The notes under the pieces are model-generated. The model ran no database searches, had not been told where the DNA came from, and saw nothing but the letters and a program-made list of their open reading frames with translations. Position numbers and translations under genes: made by a program. From Mariniphaga sp041686935 (GTDB lineage: Bacteria > Bacteroidota > Bacteroidia > Bacteroidales > Prolixibacteraceae), in contig JAWLCW010000014.1 in the NCBI GenBank assembly GCA_041686935.1, forward strand, positions 89,395-153,394: 64,000 nucleotides of DNA, given 5' to 3'. Shown here piece after piece: positions 17,325 to 27,017 of this stretch; position 1 is the stretch's first letter, and every line of letters begins with the position of its first letter.

Positions 17325-18382
17325 TTTGTGTTTTTAATTTCGTTTTTTCTTCTTCTCAGAATTTCAAGGTATTCATAAGTCAGGGGCCGGTACATGGTTT
17401 CATAAGATTCCAGCGCCCATTTAATGGCCATGTCAATATCACCCAATATCTCGTAACCCAACGCAACATTGAGTTGTGCTTTGCTTTTAAGTGTTTTTGA
17501 GCTGGCTTTTTCTGCAACTTCTGTCCATTTTAGAACAGCATTTAACCAGTCTCCGCGCTCTGCAAACTGGTTTGCCTGCCTGAAACCTGCATTTCCTTTG
17601 ATAAAATACCGTCTTCGCTCGGGACGCCAGCGCACGGCAATTTTATCTGTAAGTTCCAGTGCAATAACAATTCCGGTTTCAGTAAGTGCTTGTTTAACCG
17701 GGGTAAATCTTCCGAAAAGGTTACGGGCTGAAACATCGGTATCTTCCCAGTAAAGTGTATCTGTAATAAACTCACGAAGTAATACTTTCTGCTGTGCCGG
17801 ATCGTAAACCCTGAAAAGCGCCTCATAGTAAATTTTCATATTTGCTCGTGCGGCCGAATTAAATCCACCCTGAAAGGGATCAAAAAAAGTTTCATTGGTG
17901 TATTGGGTAATCACTCTGGTTCTAAGATGATCGAGCGATAACACCGCATCGGTTTCAAACAATTTACAAAGCTCTGTTACCTTTTCCCACGAAAGTTCTG
18001 TTGCCAGAAGCGATGTTTTTGGCGATTCCAGAAACCGGTTTTCGGGAATGACATAGTCGTACCGGCCCGATTCAAAAAGAAGTTCGCCAAGTGCTTTCAT
18101 TGTTGTGTCGGCCATTTGAAAATCGTAAATAACTGTATCGAGGTTGAACCGCTGTTCGAAAAAAAGCTTTTGCAGTGAATCGGTTTGAAGATTTGTAAAA
18201 TTTTTGTCAACTGCCTGGGATACAATGGTAACGCTTTGGATGGATGATGGAAGTTCACTTGCCGACGGCTGAGGAATATCTATAACCAGACTTTTGGTAG
18301 GAAAACACGAAAAAACCGAACCAATCAATAAAAAAATTGATGCTTTAAAAATTGTTCTGATTAAAACGGTTTTTATATTCAT
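17321..18382 (-). CDS. DUF6340-like lipoprotein, first of a tandem triplet
   Basis: The 353-residue protein has a lipoprotein signal ending in GSVFSC. The central segment AVLSLDHLRTRV parallels SLDTWSYFF and LSLDYFAI in the paralogues, and the tail has ERGDWLNAVLKWTEVAEK and KAQLNVALGYEILGDIDMA. It begins 16 bp after the VWA gene stop, so the likely transcript is VWA, then three lipoproteins. Function is not known. The shared 'D-x-A-xx-W' tail looks like a TPR pair and may mediate assembly of the three proteins with each other. Confidence 0.75.
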   Translation of the reverse strand: MNIKTVLIRTIFKASIFLLIGSVFSCFPTKSLVIDIPQPSASELPSSIQSVTIVSQAVDKNFTNLQTDSLQKLFFEQRFNLDTVIYDFQMADTTMKALGELLFESGRYDYVIPENRFLESPKTSLLATELSWEKVTELCKLFETDAVLSLDHLRTRVITQYTNETFFDPFQGGFNSAARANMKIYYEALFRVYDPAQQKVLLREFITDTLYWEDTDVSARNLFGRFTPVKQALTETGIVIALELTDKIAVRWRPERRRYFIKGNAGFRQANQFAERGDWLNAVLKWTEVAEKASSKTLKSKAQLNVALGYEILGDIDMAIKWALESYETMYRPLTYEYLEILRRRKNEIKNTK

Positions 18383-18398
18383 GCTCTGAAATCCTGTG

Positions 18399-20486
18399 TT
18401 AGTAAATGCCCCAGTACTTCCTCAAAAACCATTCCACGCTTAACAATAAAATGATCACAAAAAATATCCAGCGCAGGTTTAACAATTCGTTTACCATCTC
18501 CTGAAAGTAACTTACTGGGTTAAGCGTGTTGCTGCTTTTTATTTCATCAATTAAATCGCCTGCCTGGCCGGAAGAAAAAAATCCGCCACCTGTTTGTGCA
18601 GCCAGTTGATAAAGCATCCGGTGATTTGCCCGGGTAACAATATTTTCAAGGTTAACCGCAGCTACCGCAAAATTGCCGGATTCTATGTAAGTTTGATTGC
18701 CAATGGTTACTTCAGCAGTAAAACTGTAATTGCCTGCCGGCAGATTTCCGGCATTCAAATAATAACCATTGCCACGCACATCAAAAGTAAACTGAAATTC
18801 ATTGCCCTGTTCGTTTTCTATTATAATGGTAATTTCTTCTGTTGTAATCCGTTCAAAAGCATCATTATAAACTTCGGCGTGCATCACAACATTGTCAATT
18901 TCAGCATAAACCGGCTCAAAGTCTATCATAAAATTATCTTCATTTTGCCGTAATGCAAGGTATTGAATAAGTTGATTCACCAGTTCGTTAAACTGGTTGT
19001 GGCTTTGATTCTGAAAATAATTGTTTAACCGCCATCGCCAAATTCCTTCGCCAAAAATAAAGCCGGTTTTTTTTCCGTTTTGAACACCGGTTGCAATCAG
19101 AGGTTTGCCTGTTTCAATATTTTTTACTTTCTGATAAAGTAATACATTAAATTCAGGTTCGAGACGGTAATTGGCAAACGGCACCAATAATGGTGGAAAT
19201 TTCGGCGCCACTTCTCTTAAATTTTCGCTGACAGTAAAAGTAGCATACGATGGATTTACAGTAGCCTGTGCTTCTTCACCTGACCCGGCAAGCGGATTGA
19301 TTTGGACTCCGGTTGCGAGTGCGTTTAACTGCGGCAGAAAAGTTTTTCTTCCTACAATATAAAGAAGAGGAACCCGCTCGCCGGCATCGTTGCCTGCGAT
19401 GTTGGCCATTGATTTGCCCGAAGTGGGCAACTGATTCAAAATAACCAGGTTGAAATCTGAAAAGTTTGAAGGAAATGGTTCTTCGGTAAAAACAGACACT
19501 TCATACGATTTTTGTTGCTCCAATGTATTTTTTATGGCTCCGATATCGGGATGCGGACCATCTGAAAGAACAAGAATTTTCTGTTTGTTCTCAAGAACAT
19601 TTACAACGAATTGTGTGGTGTTATTTTTTGTATTTCTCTCATTTTCTACTATTTCAATGGTCGCTGTAAAGTGTTTTAATCCGGGAGTACCAGCCTCAAG
19701 AATAAATTGATGCGTATAAAAATAATCGTTGTTTGTTGGCGTAATCACTGTTTGAGCCACTTCGGCATCACCTTCTGTTACAGTTAGTTTGAGCGGGCGC
19801 CCCTGAAGTTTTGAGAAACGGGTATCAATTTCAACCGGAAAACGGTTTCCTGAAAATGAGGTCCGGTTCACCCTGATTCCCTGGATGCGGGCATCGGTAA
19901 CTTCTGTAGTATCTCCAAGTCCGATTGTATAAACCGGAAAAGTCAGGTAATCCATCATGTTTACCGGATTTTTTCCCTGGTTGTAAATTCCGTCGCCGGC
20001 AATTACAAGCGCTCCCACATTTTCATTAAAATGGTTATTTGTTAACGTAGTAATCAAACTGCTGTAATCCGACTGTTTTTCAGAAAAATCAAGGTTTTCT
20101 TCAGGCCTTGCCTCCTGCCCGAAAGTGTAATTGATAAATGTATAATCATTTTTCAGTTCCCGGGTAATTCTGTTTTTTAACGCCTGCACTTCACTGGCAA
20201 GTTGCATGGAATCTCCGGTTGCAACCACAGAGCCCGAGTTATCCCATGCAGCAATAACAATTGGATTCTGCACCATTTTTTTCAGGCTTCGGATAAAAGG
20301 CGAAAGAAGCATAAAGGCGATCAACCCGAAAGAAAAAAACCTGAATACCATTAACAGTCGTCTCTGGTTATCCGTTAGTTCTTTGTTGTCATTATTTCTG
20401 AAATACAATAAAAATACAATGCCAGAGGCAGCCAGCAAAATTGCCAGCAAAAAGATAAACCAATATTTTGCACCGAATGAAACCAA
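18399..20486 (-). CDS. VWA-domain membrane protein
   Basis: The 695-residue protein has two N-terminal membrane helices (about 8-28 and 45-65), a von Willebrand A-like domain from about 76 to 215, beta-sandwich-like domains, and a C-terminal helix (about 672-690). The MIDAS motif is intact in its first part, D82-N-S84-G-S86 (DxSxS), and IAGDGIYNQG supplies the later Asp. This resembles BatA/BatB-like or YfbK-like envelope proteins. The start must be TTG: an in-frame TAA lies 18 bp upstream with no ATG or GTG between, and AAGGGGA lies just before the TTG. It probably acts in the envelope with the three lipoproteins encoded after it. Confidence 0.78.
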   Translation of the reverse strand: MVSFGAKYWFIFLLAILLAASGIVFLLYFRNNDNKELTDNQRRLLMVFRFFSFGLIAFMLLSPFIRSLKKMVQNPIVIAAWDNSGSVVATGDSMQLASEVQALKNRITRELKNDYTFINYTFGQEARPEENLDFSEKQSDYSSLITTLTNNHFNENVGALVIAGDGIYNQGKNPVNMMDYLTFPVYTIGLGDTTEVTDARIQGIRVNRTSFSGNRFPVEIDTRFSKLQGRPLKLTVTEGDAEVAQTVITPTNNDYFYTHQFILEAGTPGLKHFTATIEIVENERNTKNNTTQFVVNVLENKQKILVLSDGPHPDIGAIKNTLEQQKSYEVSVFTEEPFPSNFSDFNLVILNQLPTSGKSMANIAGNDAGERVPLLYIVGRKTFLPQLNALATGVQINPLAGSGEEAQATVNPSYATFTVSENLREVAPKFPPLLVPFANYRLEPEFNVLLYQKVKNIETGKPLIATGVQNGKKTGFIFGEGIWRWRLNNYFQNQSHNQFNELVNQLIQYLALRQNEDNFMIDFEPVYAEIDNVVMHAEVYNDAFERITTEEITIIIENEQGNEFQFTFDVRGNGYYLNAGNLPAGNYSFTAEVTIGNQTYIESGNFAVAAVNLENIVTRANHRMLYQLAAQTGGGFFSSGQAGDLIDEIKSSNTLNPVSYFQEMVNELLNLRWIFFVIILLLSVEWFLRKYWGIY

Positions 20487-20544
20487 ACCAATTCCCCTTA
20501 ATTTTTAAGGATGTAAATATACACATCTGCTTTTTATTACGATG

Positions 20545-20560
20545 AATAATACGTATTATT
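20545..20560. promoter_or_regulatory. 16-bp perfect palindrome in a divergent intergenic region
   Basis: AATAATACGTATTATT is its own reverse complement. It lies 58 bp before the VWA start and 28 bp before the M28 start, so a dimeric regulator could control both genes from it. AT-rich palindromes also arise by chance. Confidence 0.4.
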
Positions 20561-20588
20561 ACCTTGTTTTTTAATTATTGTTTGTGCC

Positions 20589-22370
20589 ATGCTGGTTATT
20601 TCAAAAAAATATCTGATTTTCTTTTTGTTGCTTCTTTTCGTTGCTTCATGTGCTCCCCGTTTTAATCCTGAAATTGATGAAAATGATATCCGGGAAATAA
20701 TTGAATACCTTGCTTCAGATTCGCTGAAAGGCAGAAAAGCAGGCGACCCGGGTGATTTGATGGCTGCCGCCTTTATTCGTGAAAAATTTAAAAATGCCGG
20801 TTTGAATTTATTGTTTGAAGATGGATTTCAGGAATTTGAACTCGTTACTTCAGCAAAAATCGGAGATGGCAACCAATTCAGTCTGAATGAAGAATCATTT
20901 CAGGTGGAAAGCGATTTCTCTCCTTATGCATTTTCGGCCAATTCAACAGTTGTGGCACAAGTTGTTTTTGCCGGTTACGGATTAGAAATAGAGATGGATA
21001 CATTAAAATGGAATGATTTTGAGAATCTGGATGTAGCAGGGAAATGGTTGCTGGTTTTGCAAGGTGATCCCGATTTGGAAAATCCCCAAAGCCCTTTCGT
21101 TGAGTTTTCAACTGAACGGGCCAAAGCACTTAAAGCAGCAGATGAAAAGGCTGCAGGGTTGATTTTGGTTGCCGGGACTTCATTTAATGAAAAGGATGAA
21201 TTATCGGCGTTGTTCTTCGATAAAAATGCGAGCCATTACGACATCCCGGTTATTCAGGTTAGACGGACAGTAGCCGATAAAATACTTATTCCTTCAGGAT
21301 ATACAGTGGAGACACTTGAAGCTGAAATCAATAAAAAAAACAAACCACTGGGATTTGAAACGGATGCAGTTGTTTCTGTAACTGTAAATGTTAAACTCGA
21401 AAAGGCCGTCTCGCAGAATGTTGCAGCATTATTGCCCGGCACTGATGACGTTTTGAAAAATGAATATGTTGTAGTGGGCGCTCATTATGATCATCTGGGC
21501 ATGGGTGGTCCGGGATCGGGTTCGCGTGCGCTCGATACAGTTTCAGTACATTACGGAGCTGATGACAACGCTTCGGGTGTTGCTGCGGTTATTGAGCTTG
21601 CAGAAAAAATGGCAGGCGATAAAAACCACCGCAGAAGTATCCTTTTTGTTGCATTTGGCGCTGAGGAAATGGGACTTATTGGTTCAAAGGCATTTACATC
21701 AAATCCACCGGTTGCAACAGAAAAAATAACTGCGATGTTTAATTTCGATATGGTAGGAAGGCTAGATTCGGAAAGCAAAGCCGTTAGTGTTGGTGGTACA
21801 CAAACGTCAAAAGAAACAGATGAGATTTTAAACCGGTTAAATCCCGGATTTCAACTGGCGTTATCGGGCGAAGGAATTGGCCCATCCGACCATGCCTCGT
21901 TTTACCTGCTAAATATTCCCGTGTTTTTTATTTCTACAGGTGCACACGCCGATTATCATACTCCAAACGACCGTGCCGAATTTATTAATTATGACGGAGC
22001 CGTTGAGGTTATCCGTTTTGCCCATTTGCTTGTGAAAGAGGTAGCTTCACTCGATGAAAGGCTAACTTTCCAGGAAGCCGGGCCTAAATTTCAGCGCAAC
22101 CGGGGGGGCCGCTTTAAAGTTTCGCTGGGTATAATGCCCGATTACGCAGGTATGGAAAGCCGCGGATTGCGTGTTGATGCGGTTACCAAAGACAAACCTG
22201 CCGATAAAGGCGGACTGAAAAAGGGTGATATCATTACTGCTATTGATGGCAGAAAAGTTGGGAATATTTATGATTACATGAACAGATTACAAACTCTTGA
22301 AGCCGGACAGACTATCACTCTGGATATTTTGCGGGATGGAAAAGAGATGGTACTGATTATTTTGTTATAA
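20589..22370 (+). CDS. M28 family aminopeptidase lipoprotein with PA and PDZ domains
   Basis: The 593-residue lipoprotein (lipobox VASC, Cys21) combines a PA-type domain inserted at about 95-255, an M28 zinc peptidase domain and a PDZ domain at about 515-593. Metal and catalytic residues are complete: His299 in GAHYDH, Asp325 in GADDNASG, Glu359/Glu360 in GAEEMG, Asp387 in FDMVG and His457 in DYHTPND. It should remove N-terminal residues from peptides in the periplasm or at the cell surface. The PDZ domain probably guides substrates or partners. It is transcribed divergently from the VWA operon. Confidence 0.9.
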   Translation: MLVISKKYLIFFLLLLFVASCAPRFNPEIDENDIREIIEYLASDSLKGRKAGDPGDLMAAAFIREKFKNAGLNLLFEDGFQEFELVTSAKIGDGNQFSLNEESFQVESDFSPYAFSANSTVVAQVVFAGYGLEIEMDTLKWNDFENLDVAGKWLLVLQGDPDLENPQSPFVEFSTERAKALKAADEKAAGLILVAGTSFNEKDELSALFFDKNASHYDIPVIQVRRTVADKILIPSGYTVETLEAEINKKNKPLGFETDAVVSVTVNVKLEKAVSQNVAALLPGTDDVLKNEYVVVGAHYDHLGMGGPGSGSRALDTVSVHYGADDNASGVAAVIELAEKMAGDKNHRRSILFVAFGAEEMGLIGSKAFTSNPPVATEKITAMFNFDMVGRLDSESKAVSVGGTQTSKETDEILNRLNPGFQLALSGEGIGPSDHASFYLLNIPVFFISTGAHADYHTPNDRAEFINYDGAVEVIRFAHLLVKEVASLDERLTFQEAGPKFQRNRGGRFKVSLGIMPDYAGMESRGLRVDAVTKDKPADKGGLKKGDIITAIDGRKVGNIYDYMNRLQTLEAGQTITLDILRDGKEMVLIILL

Positions 22371-22392
22371 ACGGTTTTCCTGCAGAAATAAT

Positions 22393-23499
22393 TCAGGTAG
22401 TTGAACCGGCAAACTTTAATTGTCTCCTTTGTTTTACCTCTCTCCATCGAATAATTTGGGAAGGTAAAAACGAGAGGAAAATACCTAAAGCAAAAATTAT
22501 AAGAAATTGCAGATTGACATTGAAAGAAACGTAATTCAACAACAATGCTATTCCTATAACAACAATATTTGAAGCAACAATAATTAAAGTTACTGCCAAA
22601 TGATTTGGAACCAAATGAAGCAACCGGTGGTGAATATGATTATTGTCTGGTGAAAACGGCGATTTTCCGTTGAGTAGTCTGATTGTCATAACCCTGAGCG
22701 TATCTGTCAATGGCACTAATACCACAGCAAACGAAACAGACGGAGAGGCTTCAATAAAATATGCCGCATTTGAACTTATATTAAATTCATTAAATTTTAT
22801 TACGAATACTGCCATAATCATCCCAACCACAAGCGATCCGGTGTCACCCATAAAAAGCTTGTTTGCGTTTCCAAAAACATTAAAAAAGAAAAAACCGGTT
22901 AGGCTGCCTGCCATTGCAAAAGCCATAATTGAATACTGGATAAAACCGGACATAAAAAACCAAAATCCAAAAAATACCGATGCCAAAATAGCTAAACCTG
23001 AGGCTAATCCATCTATTCCGTCTATCAGGTTATACGCATTTACAATAGTAAGAATTAAGAACAAAGTAATTAAAGTGCCAAAAACAAAATTCACTTCATA
23101 AATTCCCAGAAAACCGTGTAAATTTTGAATGTGAAAGTTTCCAAGTGTAATTAACAAAACTGACGCAAAAATCTGAATAGTAAATTTTTTTTTGGCGGAG
23201 ATCGCCAGCAGGTCGTCTTTTAGCCCAATAAAAAACATCAAAATTACTGCCGCTATAATATATTTTAATCCATCAAAAGTATATCCATCAGTCGAAATGA
23301 TTGTACTGATTACGAATCCGATAAAAATACCAACACCCCCTAAAGGCGGAACTATTCTGGTATGAATTTTTCTCTCGTCTATAGGGTCAAAAAGGTTTTT
23401 TGCTTTTGCCACCCTCAAAATAGGAGGGATTGATATAATAACGATGGATAAAGCAAGTGTAAATGCTAAAACACTAAGAAATAGTTCGGTATATAACAT
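22393..23499 (-). CDS. Undecaprenyl-phosphate N-acetylhexosamine-1-phosphate transferase (WecA/MraY family)
   Basis: The 368-residue protein has about 11 membrane helices and moves a sugar-1-phosphate from a UDP-sugar to undecaprenyl phosphate, starting a surface glycan. Family motifs are present: LGGVGIFIGF near the start, GLKDDLLAISAKKK with the Asp pair, NAYNLIDGIDGLASG, FMGDTGSL and NNHIHHRLL (the WecA-type HIHH). MraY is less likely because the HIHH form is typical of WecA-like enzymes. A strong promoter lies just upstream. No glycan biosynthesis cluster surrounds it. Confidence 0.88.
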   Translation of the reverse strand: MLYTELFLSVLAFTLALSIVIISIPPILRVAKAKNLFDPIDERKIHTRIVPPLGGVGIFIGFVISTIISTDGYTFDGLKYIIAAVILMFFIGLKDDLLAISAKKKFTIQIFASVLLITLGNFHIQNLHGFLGIYEVNFVFGTLITLFLILTIVNAYNLIDGIDGLASGLAILASVFFGFWFFMSGFIQYSIMAFAMAGSLTGFFFFNVFGNANKLFMGDTGSLVVGMIMAVFVIKFNEFNISSNAAYFIEASPSVSFAVVLVPLTDTLRVMTIRLLNGKSPFSPDNNHIHHRLLHLVPNHLAVTLIIVASNIVVIGIALLLNYVSFNVNLQFLIIFALGIFLSFLPSQIIRWREVKQRRQLKFAGSTT

Positions 23500-23521
23500 T
23501 ATTATTTTTTTAATGGTTGCG

Positions 23522-23551
23522 CAAAATTAAAATAATTTGCCTTTTAAGCAA
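23522..23551 (-). promoter_or_regulatory. Bacteroidota-type promoter for the WecA-like gene
   Basis: On the minus strand TTG (23551-23549), 19 nt, then TAATTTTG (23529-23522) match the -33 and -7 consensus exactly. The ATG follows 22 nt after the -7 box. Confidence 0.6.
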
Positions 23552-23686
23552 TTATTTTAAACTAATTTTCATAATAATTTTAAGAAAACTTAGCATTAAA
23601 TTTCTGCAAATTCTATTTAACTTATTTTATTGCGTCCAAACAATAAAGCGCGAATATATATTTTTTTGTTGAGTTTTGAAGTATTT

Positions 23687-23717
23687 TGGTGGCTTTTAAT
23701 AAAATTTGTTAATTTTA
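23687..23717 (+). promoter_or_regulatory. Candidate promoter for the DUF1080 gene
   Basis: TTG at 23687-23689, 20 nt, then TAATTTTA (23710-23717), 7 of 8 to TAnnTTTG. The region is very AT-rich, so chance matches are likely. Confidence 0.3.
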
Positions 23718-23751
23718 AAATTGAAATTTAACGTTTTAAATTATAATTTTT

Positions 23752-24585
23752 ATGCGGACTTTAACTTATAGTTTTAAAATAATCGCCATTGCCTTGGCTT
23801 TTATAGTATCTTCTTGTGGTTCAGGACAAAAATCCCAGCAGGGAAGTGAAAAATCGATTCAATCTGAGGTTCAGGAAAACTGGATTCAGTTATTCAATGG
23901 TAAAGATCTGGATGACTGGCAGATTAAATTTACCGGTTACGAACTGGGTTACAATTTCAACAACACATTCAGAGTGGAAGACGGTTTGTTACGGGTTCGT
24001 TACGATGACTGGGACGAATGGGGCAGCCAGTTTGGCCACATGTTTTATAACGGCGAGTTTTCTCACTACCGGCTTAGGGTAGAATACCGGTTTGTAGGCG
24101 AGCAGGTAAAAGGAGGTCCCGGCTGGGCTTTCCGAAACAATGGATTGATGTTGCATGGTCAAAGTGCCGAATCGATGGAAATTGACCAGGATTTTCCTGT
24201 TTCTATTGAAGTACAGTTGCTGGGCGGAAACGGTACTGATGAGCGGTCAACCATGAACCTTTGTACGCCGGGTACCAATGTGGTTATGGATGGTGTTTTA
24301 ATTGAACAGCATTGCACCACTTCAGATTCAGAAACTTTTCATGGTGATCAGTGGGTTAACGTAGAGGTTGAAGTTCGGGGTGGTGAAATAATCCGTCATT
24401 TTGTAGAGGGGAAAGAGGTGATGAGTTATGAAAAACCACAACTCGATCCGCGAGATCAGTACTTTGAAAAATTACTTGCTGAATATGGAGACATAATAAT
24501 AACAAGCGGAACTATTTCCATTCAGGCTGAAAGCCATCCCACCGATTTCAGAAAAATAGAATTGCTTGTGCTTGATGAGAACTAA
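23752..24585 (+). CDS. DUF1080 (3-keto-disaccharide hydrolase-like) lipoprotein
   Basis: The 277-residue lipoprotein (lipobox VSSC, Cys22) has one DUF1080 domain from about residue 42: WIQLFNGKDLDDWQIK opens the domain and later FRKIELL closes it. The fold is a concanavalin-like jelly roll; some relatives hydrolyse 3-keto-glycosides, others have no known activity. It is preceded by 252 bp of AT-rich DNA and faces the convergent DMT transporter gene, so it seems to be transcribed alone. Confidence 0.85.
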   Translation: MRTLTYSFKIIAIALAFIVSSCGSGQKSQQGSEKSIQSEVQENWIQLFNGKDLDDWQIKFTGYELGYNFNNTFRVEDGLLRVRYDDWDEWGSQFGHMFYNGEFSHYRLRVEYRFVGEQVKGGPGWAFRNNGLMLHGQSAESMEIDQDFPVSIEVQLLGGNGTDERSTMNLCTPGTNVVMDGVLIEQHCTTSDSETFHGDQWVNVEVEVRGGEIIRHFVEGKEVMSYEKPQLDPRDQYFEKLLAEYGDIIITSGTISIQAESHPTDFRKIELLVLDEN

Positions 24586-24601
24586 AAAATAAAAACGTTT
24601 T

Positions 24602-25540
24602 TTATGAAACCGGGCTTTTTTTAAGTTCGGTTTTTTGTTTTATTGATTTACGATTCGCATAACTCAGGGTTATAAGTGAAACGGCAATCACTGTCATTCC
24701 CAATACTGAAATTAAATCTGGTTTTTCGTTTTCAAGAATAATCCAGCTAAGAATTGCTCCGGAAACCGGAATAAGAAATTTCCAGACATTCAGAACTGAA
24801 ACTTTTACACCCGGGCGCTTTAGAAGAACAAACCAGATTGAAATTGCCGCTGCTGATAAAAAACTCAGCCATCCTAAAGCAAGATAGTACTTTAGCGGAA
24901 ATGGACCGGTATTTACTCCTTCAACAGGTATTGAAACCATTAAAAGCAGCAAACCTCCAATAATTAATGTTGATGAACTAAGCACCAAAGGGGAAATTTC
25001 TTGGGGAGATTTGGAAACCATCACATTTGCATAACCGGCAACCAAGTTGTTGATTAAAAGTAACCCAATCCCCAAAAATTCCAATTCATTCCTAATTTCA
25101 ACCTTTGTTCGGCCCAGTGTTATTACTGCAATACCAATTACCCCTATTAAAATACTGACTGTTTTTATGGGTGTCATTTTATCATTTTGAAAAGCAAAAT
25201 GGGCAACTATGGCAATAAATAAAGGAGAAGAACCGATTATCATGGCTCCCAGTGCGCCAGGAACTAAATTTAATCCGCTGTAAAACAGGGCATACTGAAT
25301 AAATATCTGAACCATTGAAAGCCAAAGCACCAGTTTTAAATTCGATTTTATTTCAGTATAAAACCGGTTAAACTTTCCAAAAATGAGCAGTATTGAGACT
25401 CCTGAAATTAAAAAGCGTATTCCGGCAAATTGCAACGGAGAATGGTATTCGAGCCCGATTTTTACCCCTGCAAAAGCCGTGGACCAAAGCCAGGTAGCCA
25501 AAATAGCCAGAAAAGTGGTGCTTTTAATTATATTATTCAT
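24602..25540 (-). CDS. EamA/DMT-family transporter
   Basis: The 312-residue protein has ten predicted membrane helices in two EamA repeats (about 8-140 and 160-298), the layout of drug/metabolite exporters. The first helix shows LATWLWSTAFAGVKIGL and the end of the second repeat LISVLGMTVIAVSLI. The basic C-terminal tail KSIKQKTELKK is cytoplasmic. The substrate cannot be read from sequence. It is monocistronic, convergent with the DUF1080 gene. Confidence 0.85.
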   Translation of the reverse strand: MNNIIKSTTFLAILATWLWSTAFAGVKIGLEYHSPLQFAGIRFLISGVSILLIFGKFNRFYTEIKSNLKLVLWLSMVQIFIQYALFYSGLNLVPGALGAMIIGSSPLFIAIVAHFAFQNDKMTPIKTVSILIGVIGIAVITLGRTKVEIRNELEFLGIGLLLINNLVAGYANVMVSKSPQEISPLVLSSSTLIIGGLLLLMVSIPVEGVNTGPFPLKYYLALGWLSFLSAAAISIWFVLLKRPGVKVSVLNVWKFLIPVSGAILSWIILENEKPDLISVLGMTVIAVSLITLSYANRKSIKQKTELKKSPVS

Positions 25541-25741
25541 GGTTTTTTCACTGAAAAAAAATGAAGCTGCAAAGTTGAAAAAATAAATTCAACAATTCAT
25601 CTCCGTTTAAGTTTGGAACATTTGGTATTAATATTCGGGGTACTTTGCCGATTCATTTTTTATTTTTAATGTACTATGTAACTTTTCTTCCGCAAGAAAC
25701 TGAAAATGCCTTATTTTGCACCGATTAAAATTCAGCACAAA

Positions 25742-26209
25742 ATGGGAAAAACAATCATTAACAATTACGAAGAGTTTGAAGCATTTCTCGGAAAAGAAAT
25801 AGGGACCTCGGAATTCATTCAGATTACCCAGGAACAAATCGATAAATTTGCAGACGCTACCCTCGACTACCAGTGGATTCATACCGACCCTGACCGGGCA
25901 GCCAATGAATCACCGTTTAAAACGACCATTGCGCATGGTTATTTAACCGTTTCCATGCTTACTTACCTTTGGTATTCCATTGTTGATGTGCGAAATGTGA
26001 AAATGATTGTAAACTATGGCATTGAAAAACTGAAATTTCAGCAACCCGTTTTGGTAAACGATAAAATTAGGGCCATAGTTTCTTTGCACGACATAAAGAA
26101 TCTGCGCGGAATAGCTAAGATTCAGGTGAAAATTGTGGTGGAAATCGAAGGCCAAAACAAACCAGCTTATGATGCGTTGGTTACTTTTCTTTATCATTTC
26201 GATAATTAA
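25742..26209 (+). CDS. MaoC-like (R)-specific enoyl-CoA hydratase / dehydratase
   Basis: The 155-residue hot-dog-fold protein carries the MaoC hydratase 2 motif: QIDKFADATLDYQWIHTD with the catalytic Asp and His, then SPFKTTIAHGYLTVSML. It probably hydrates an enoyl-CoA or a related thioester in the cytoplasm. The open frame begins at 25706, but the ATG at 25742 (MGKTIINNYEEFE) matches the usual start of the family. It stands alone between a divergent exporter gene and mgtC. Confidence 0.85.
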   Translation: MGKTIINNYEEFEAFLGKEIGTSEFIQITQEQIDKFADATLDYQWIHTDPDRAANESPFKTTIAHGYLTVSMLTYLWYSIVDVRNVKMIVNYGIEKLKFQQPVLVNDKIRAIVSLHDIKNLRGIAKIQVKIVVEIEGQNKPAYDALVTFLYHFDN

Positions 26210-26298
26210 TGCCGCTTTTTAATTGAAATTTTCTGTGTAATAATCATTCCATTTGAATCTTTTTTATTTCGTAATTTCGTGTGATAAATATTGAAATT

Positions 26299-27006
26299 AT
26301 GGAATACCTGAATCAGATTTTAATGTCGGATGAAATAACCTGGGAAACTGCACTGGCTCGTTTTCTAATTAGTTTTTTTGCGGGGACTCTGGTTGGTATT
26401 GAACGGGAAACCCATAACCAGCCTGCGGGGTTACGCACACATATTCTTATCAGCATTGGCGCCACCATGGTAATGCTCATTTCTATTTACATTCCGCAAA
26501 CTTTTACCGATTTTCAAAATGGTGATCCGGGCCGGATTGCTGCTCAGGTGGTTTCAGGGATTGGTTTTCTGGGGGCAGGCGCTATTCTGAAATTTGGCGC
26601 CAATGTAAAAGGACTTACAACAGCAGCCTCCATTTGGGCAATGGCAGCAATTGGCCTTGGTGTTGGAGCCGGAATGTACACGGTTAGCATTATTGGAGTG
26701 CTGGTAGTTTTGTTTGCATTAACCGCAATGGATTTGTTTGAAAAACGGATTTTTAAGGAAAGAACTCTGCGCAAAATTGAATTAACTGTTAAAAAGAATT
26801 TTTCAGGAATTCAAACTTTCAAAGAAGTGTTTAAAATGCTTGATGTGCGCATAAATTCCACCGGATTCGACCGAAATATTAACGAATCTACTGATAAAAT
26901 TACTTTTATGGTTGGGGTGACCAGAAATCTGGATGTTCAGAAACTGGCCAATGTACTGGAGCAGCAACCGGGTTTTGTTTCGGTTTCAATGGAAATTATC
27001 CAGTAA
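26299..27006 (+). CDS. MgtC/SapB family membrane protein
   Basis: The 235-residue protein has an MgtC domain: about five membrane helices to residue 140, with GTLVGIERETHNQPAGLRTH (the conserved Arg/Glu-rich loop) and GIGFLGAGAILK. A C-terminal cytoplasmic ACT-like domain follows. MgtC proteins affect Mg homeostasis and inhibit ATP synthase in some pathogens; here the role is not known. A GTG start at 26281 is possible, but the ATG at 26299 (MEYLNQILMSDEITWE) is the more usual one. Confidence 0.87.
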   Translation: MEYLNQILMSDEITWETALARFLISFFAGTLVGIERETHNQPAGLRTHILISIGATMVMLISIYIPQTFTDFQNGDPGRIAAQVVSGIGFLGAGAILKFGANVKGLTTAASIWAMAAIGLGVGAGMYTVSIIGVLVVLFALTAMDLFEKRIFKERTLRKIELTVKKNFSGIQTFKEVFKMLDVRINSTGFDRNINESTDKITFMVGVTRNLDVQKLANVLEQQPGFVSVSMEIIQ

Positions 27007-27017
27007 CATTAAGACCA

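Noticed and set aside
24586..24601. A terminator between DUF1080 and EamA genes
   Set aside because: The A- and T-runs make an A-T-only stem around AAAAACGTTTTT, too weak to call.
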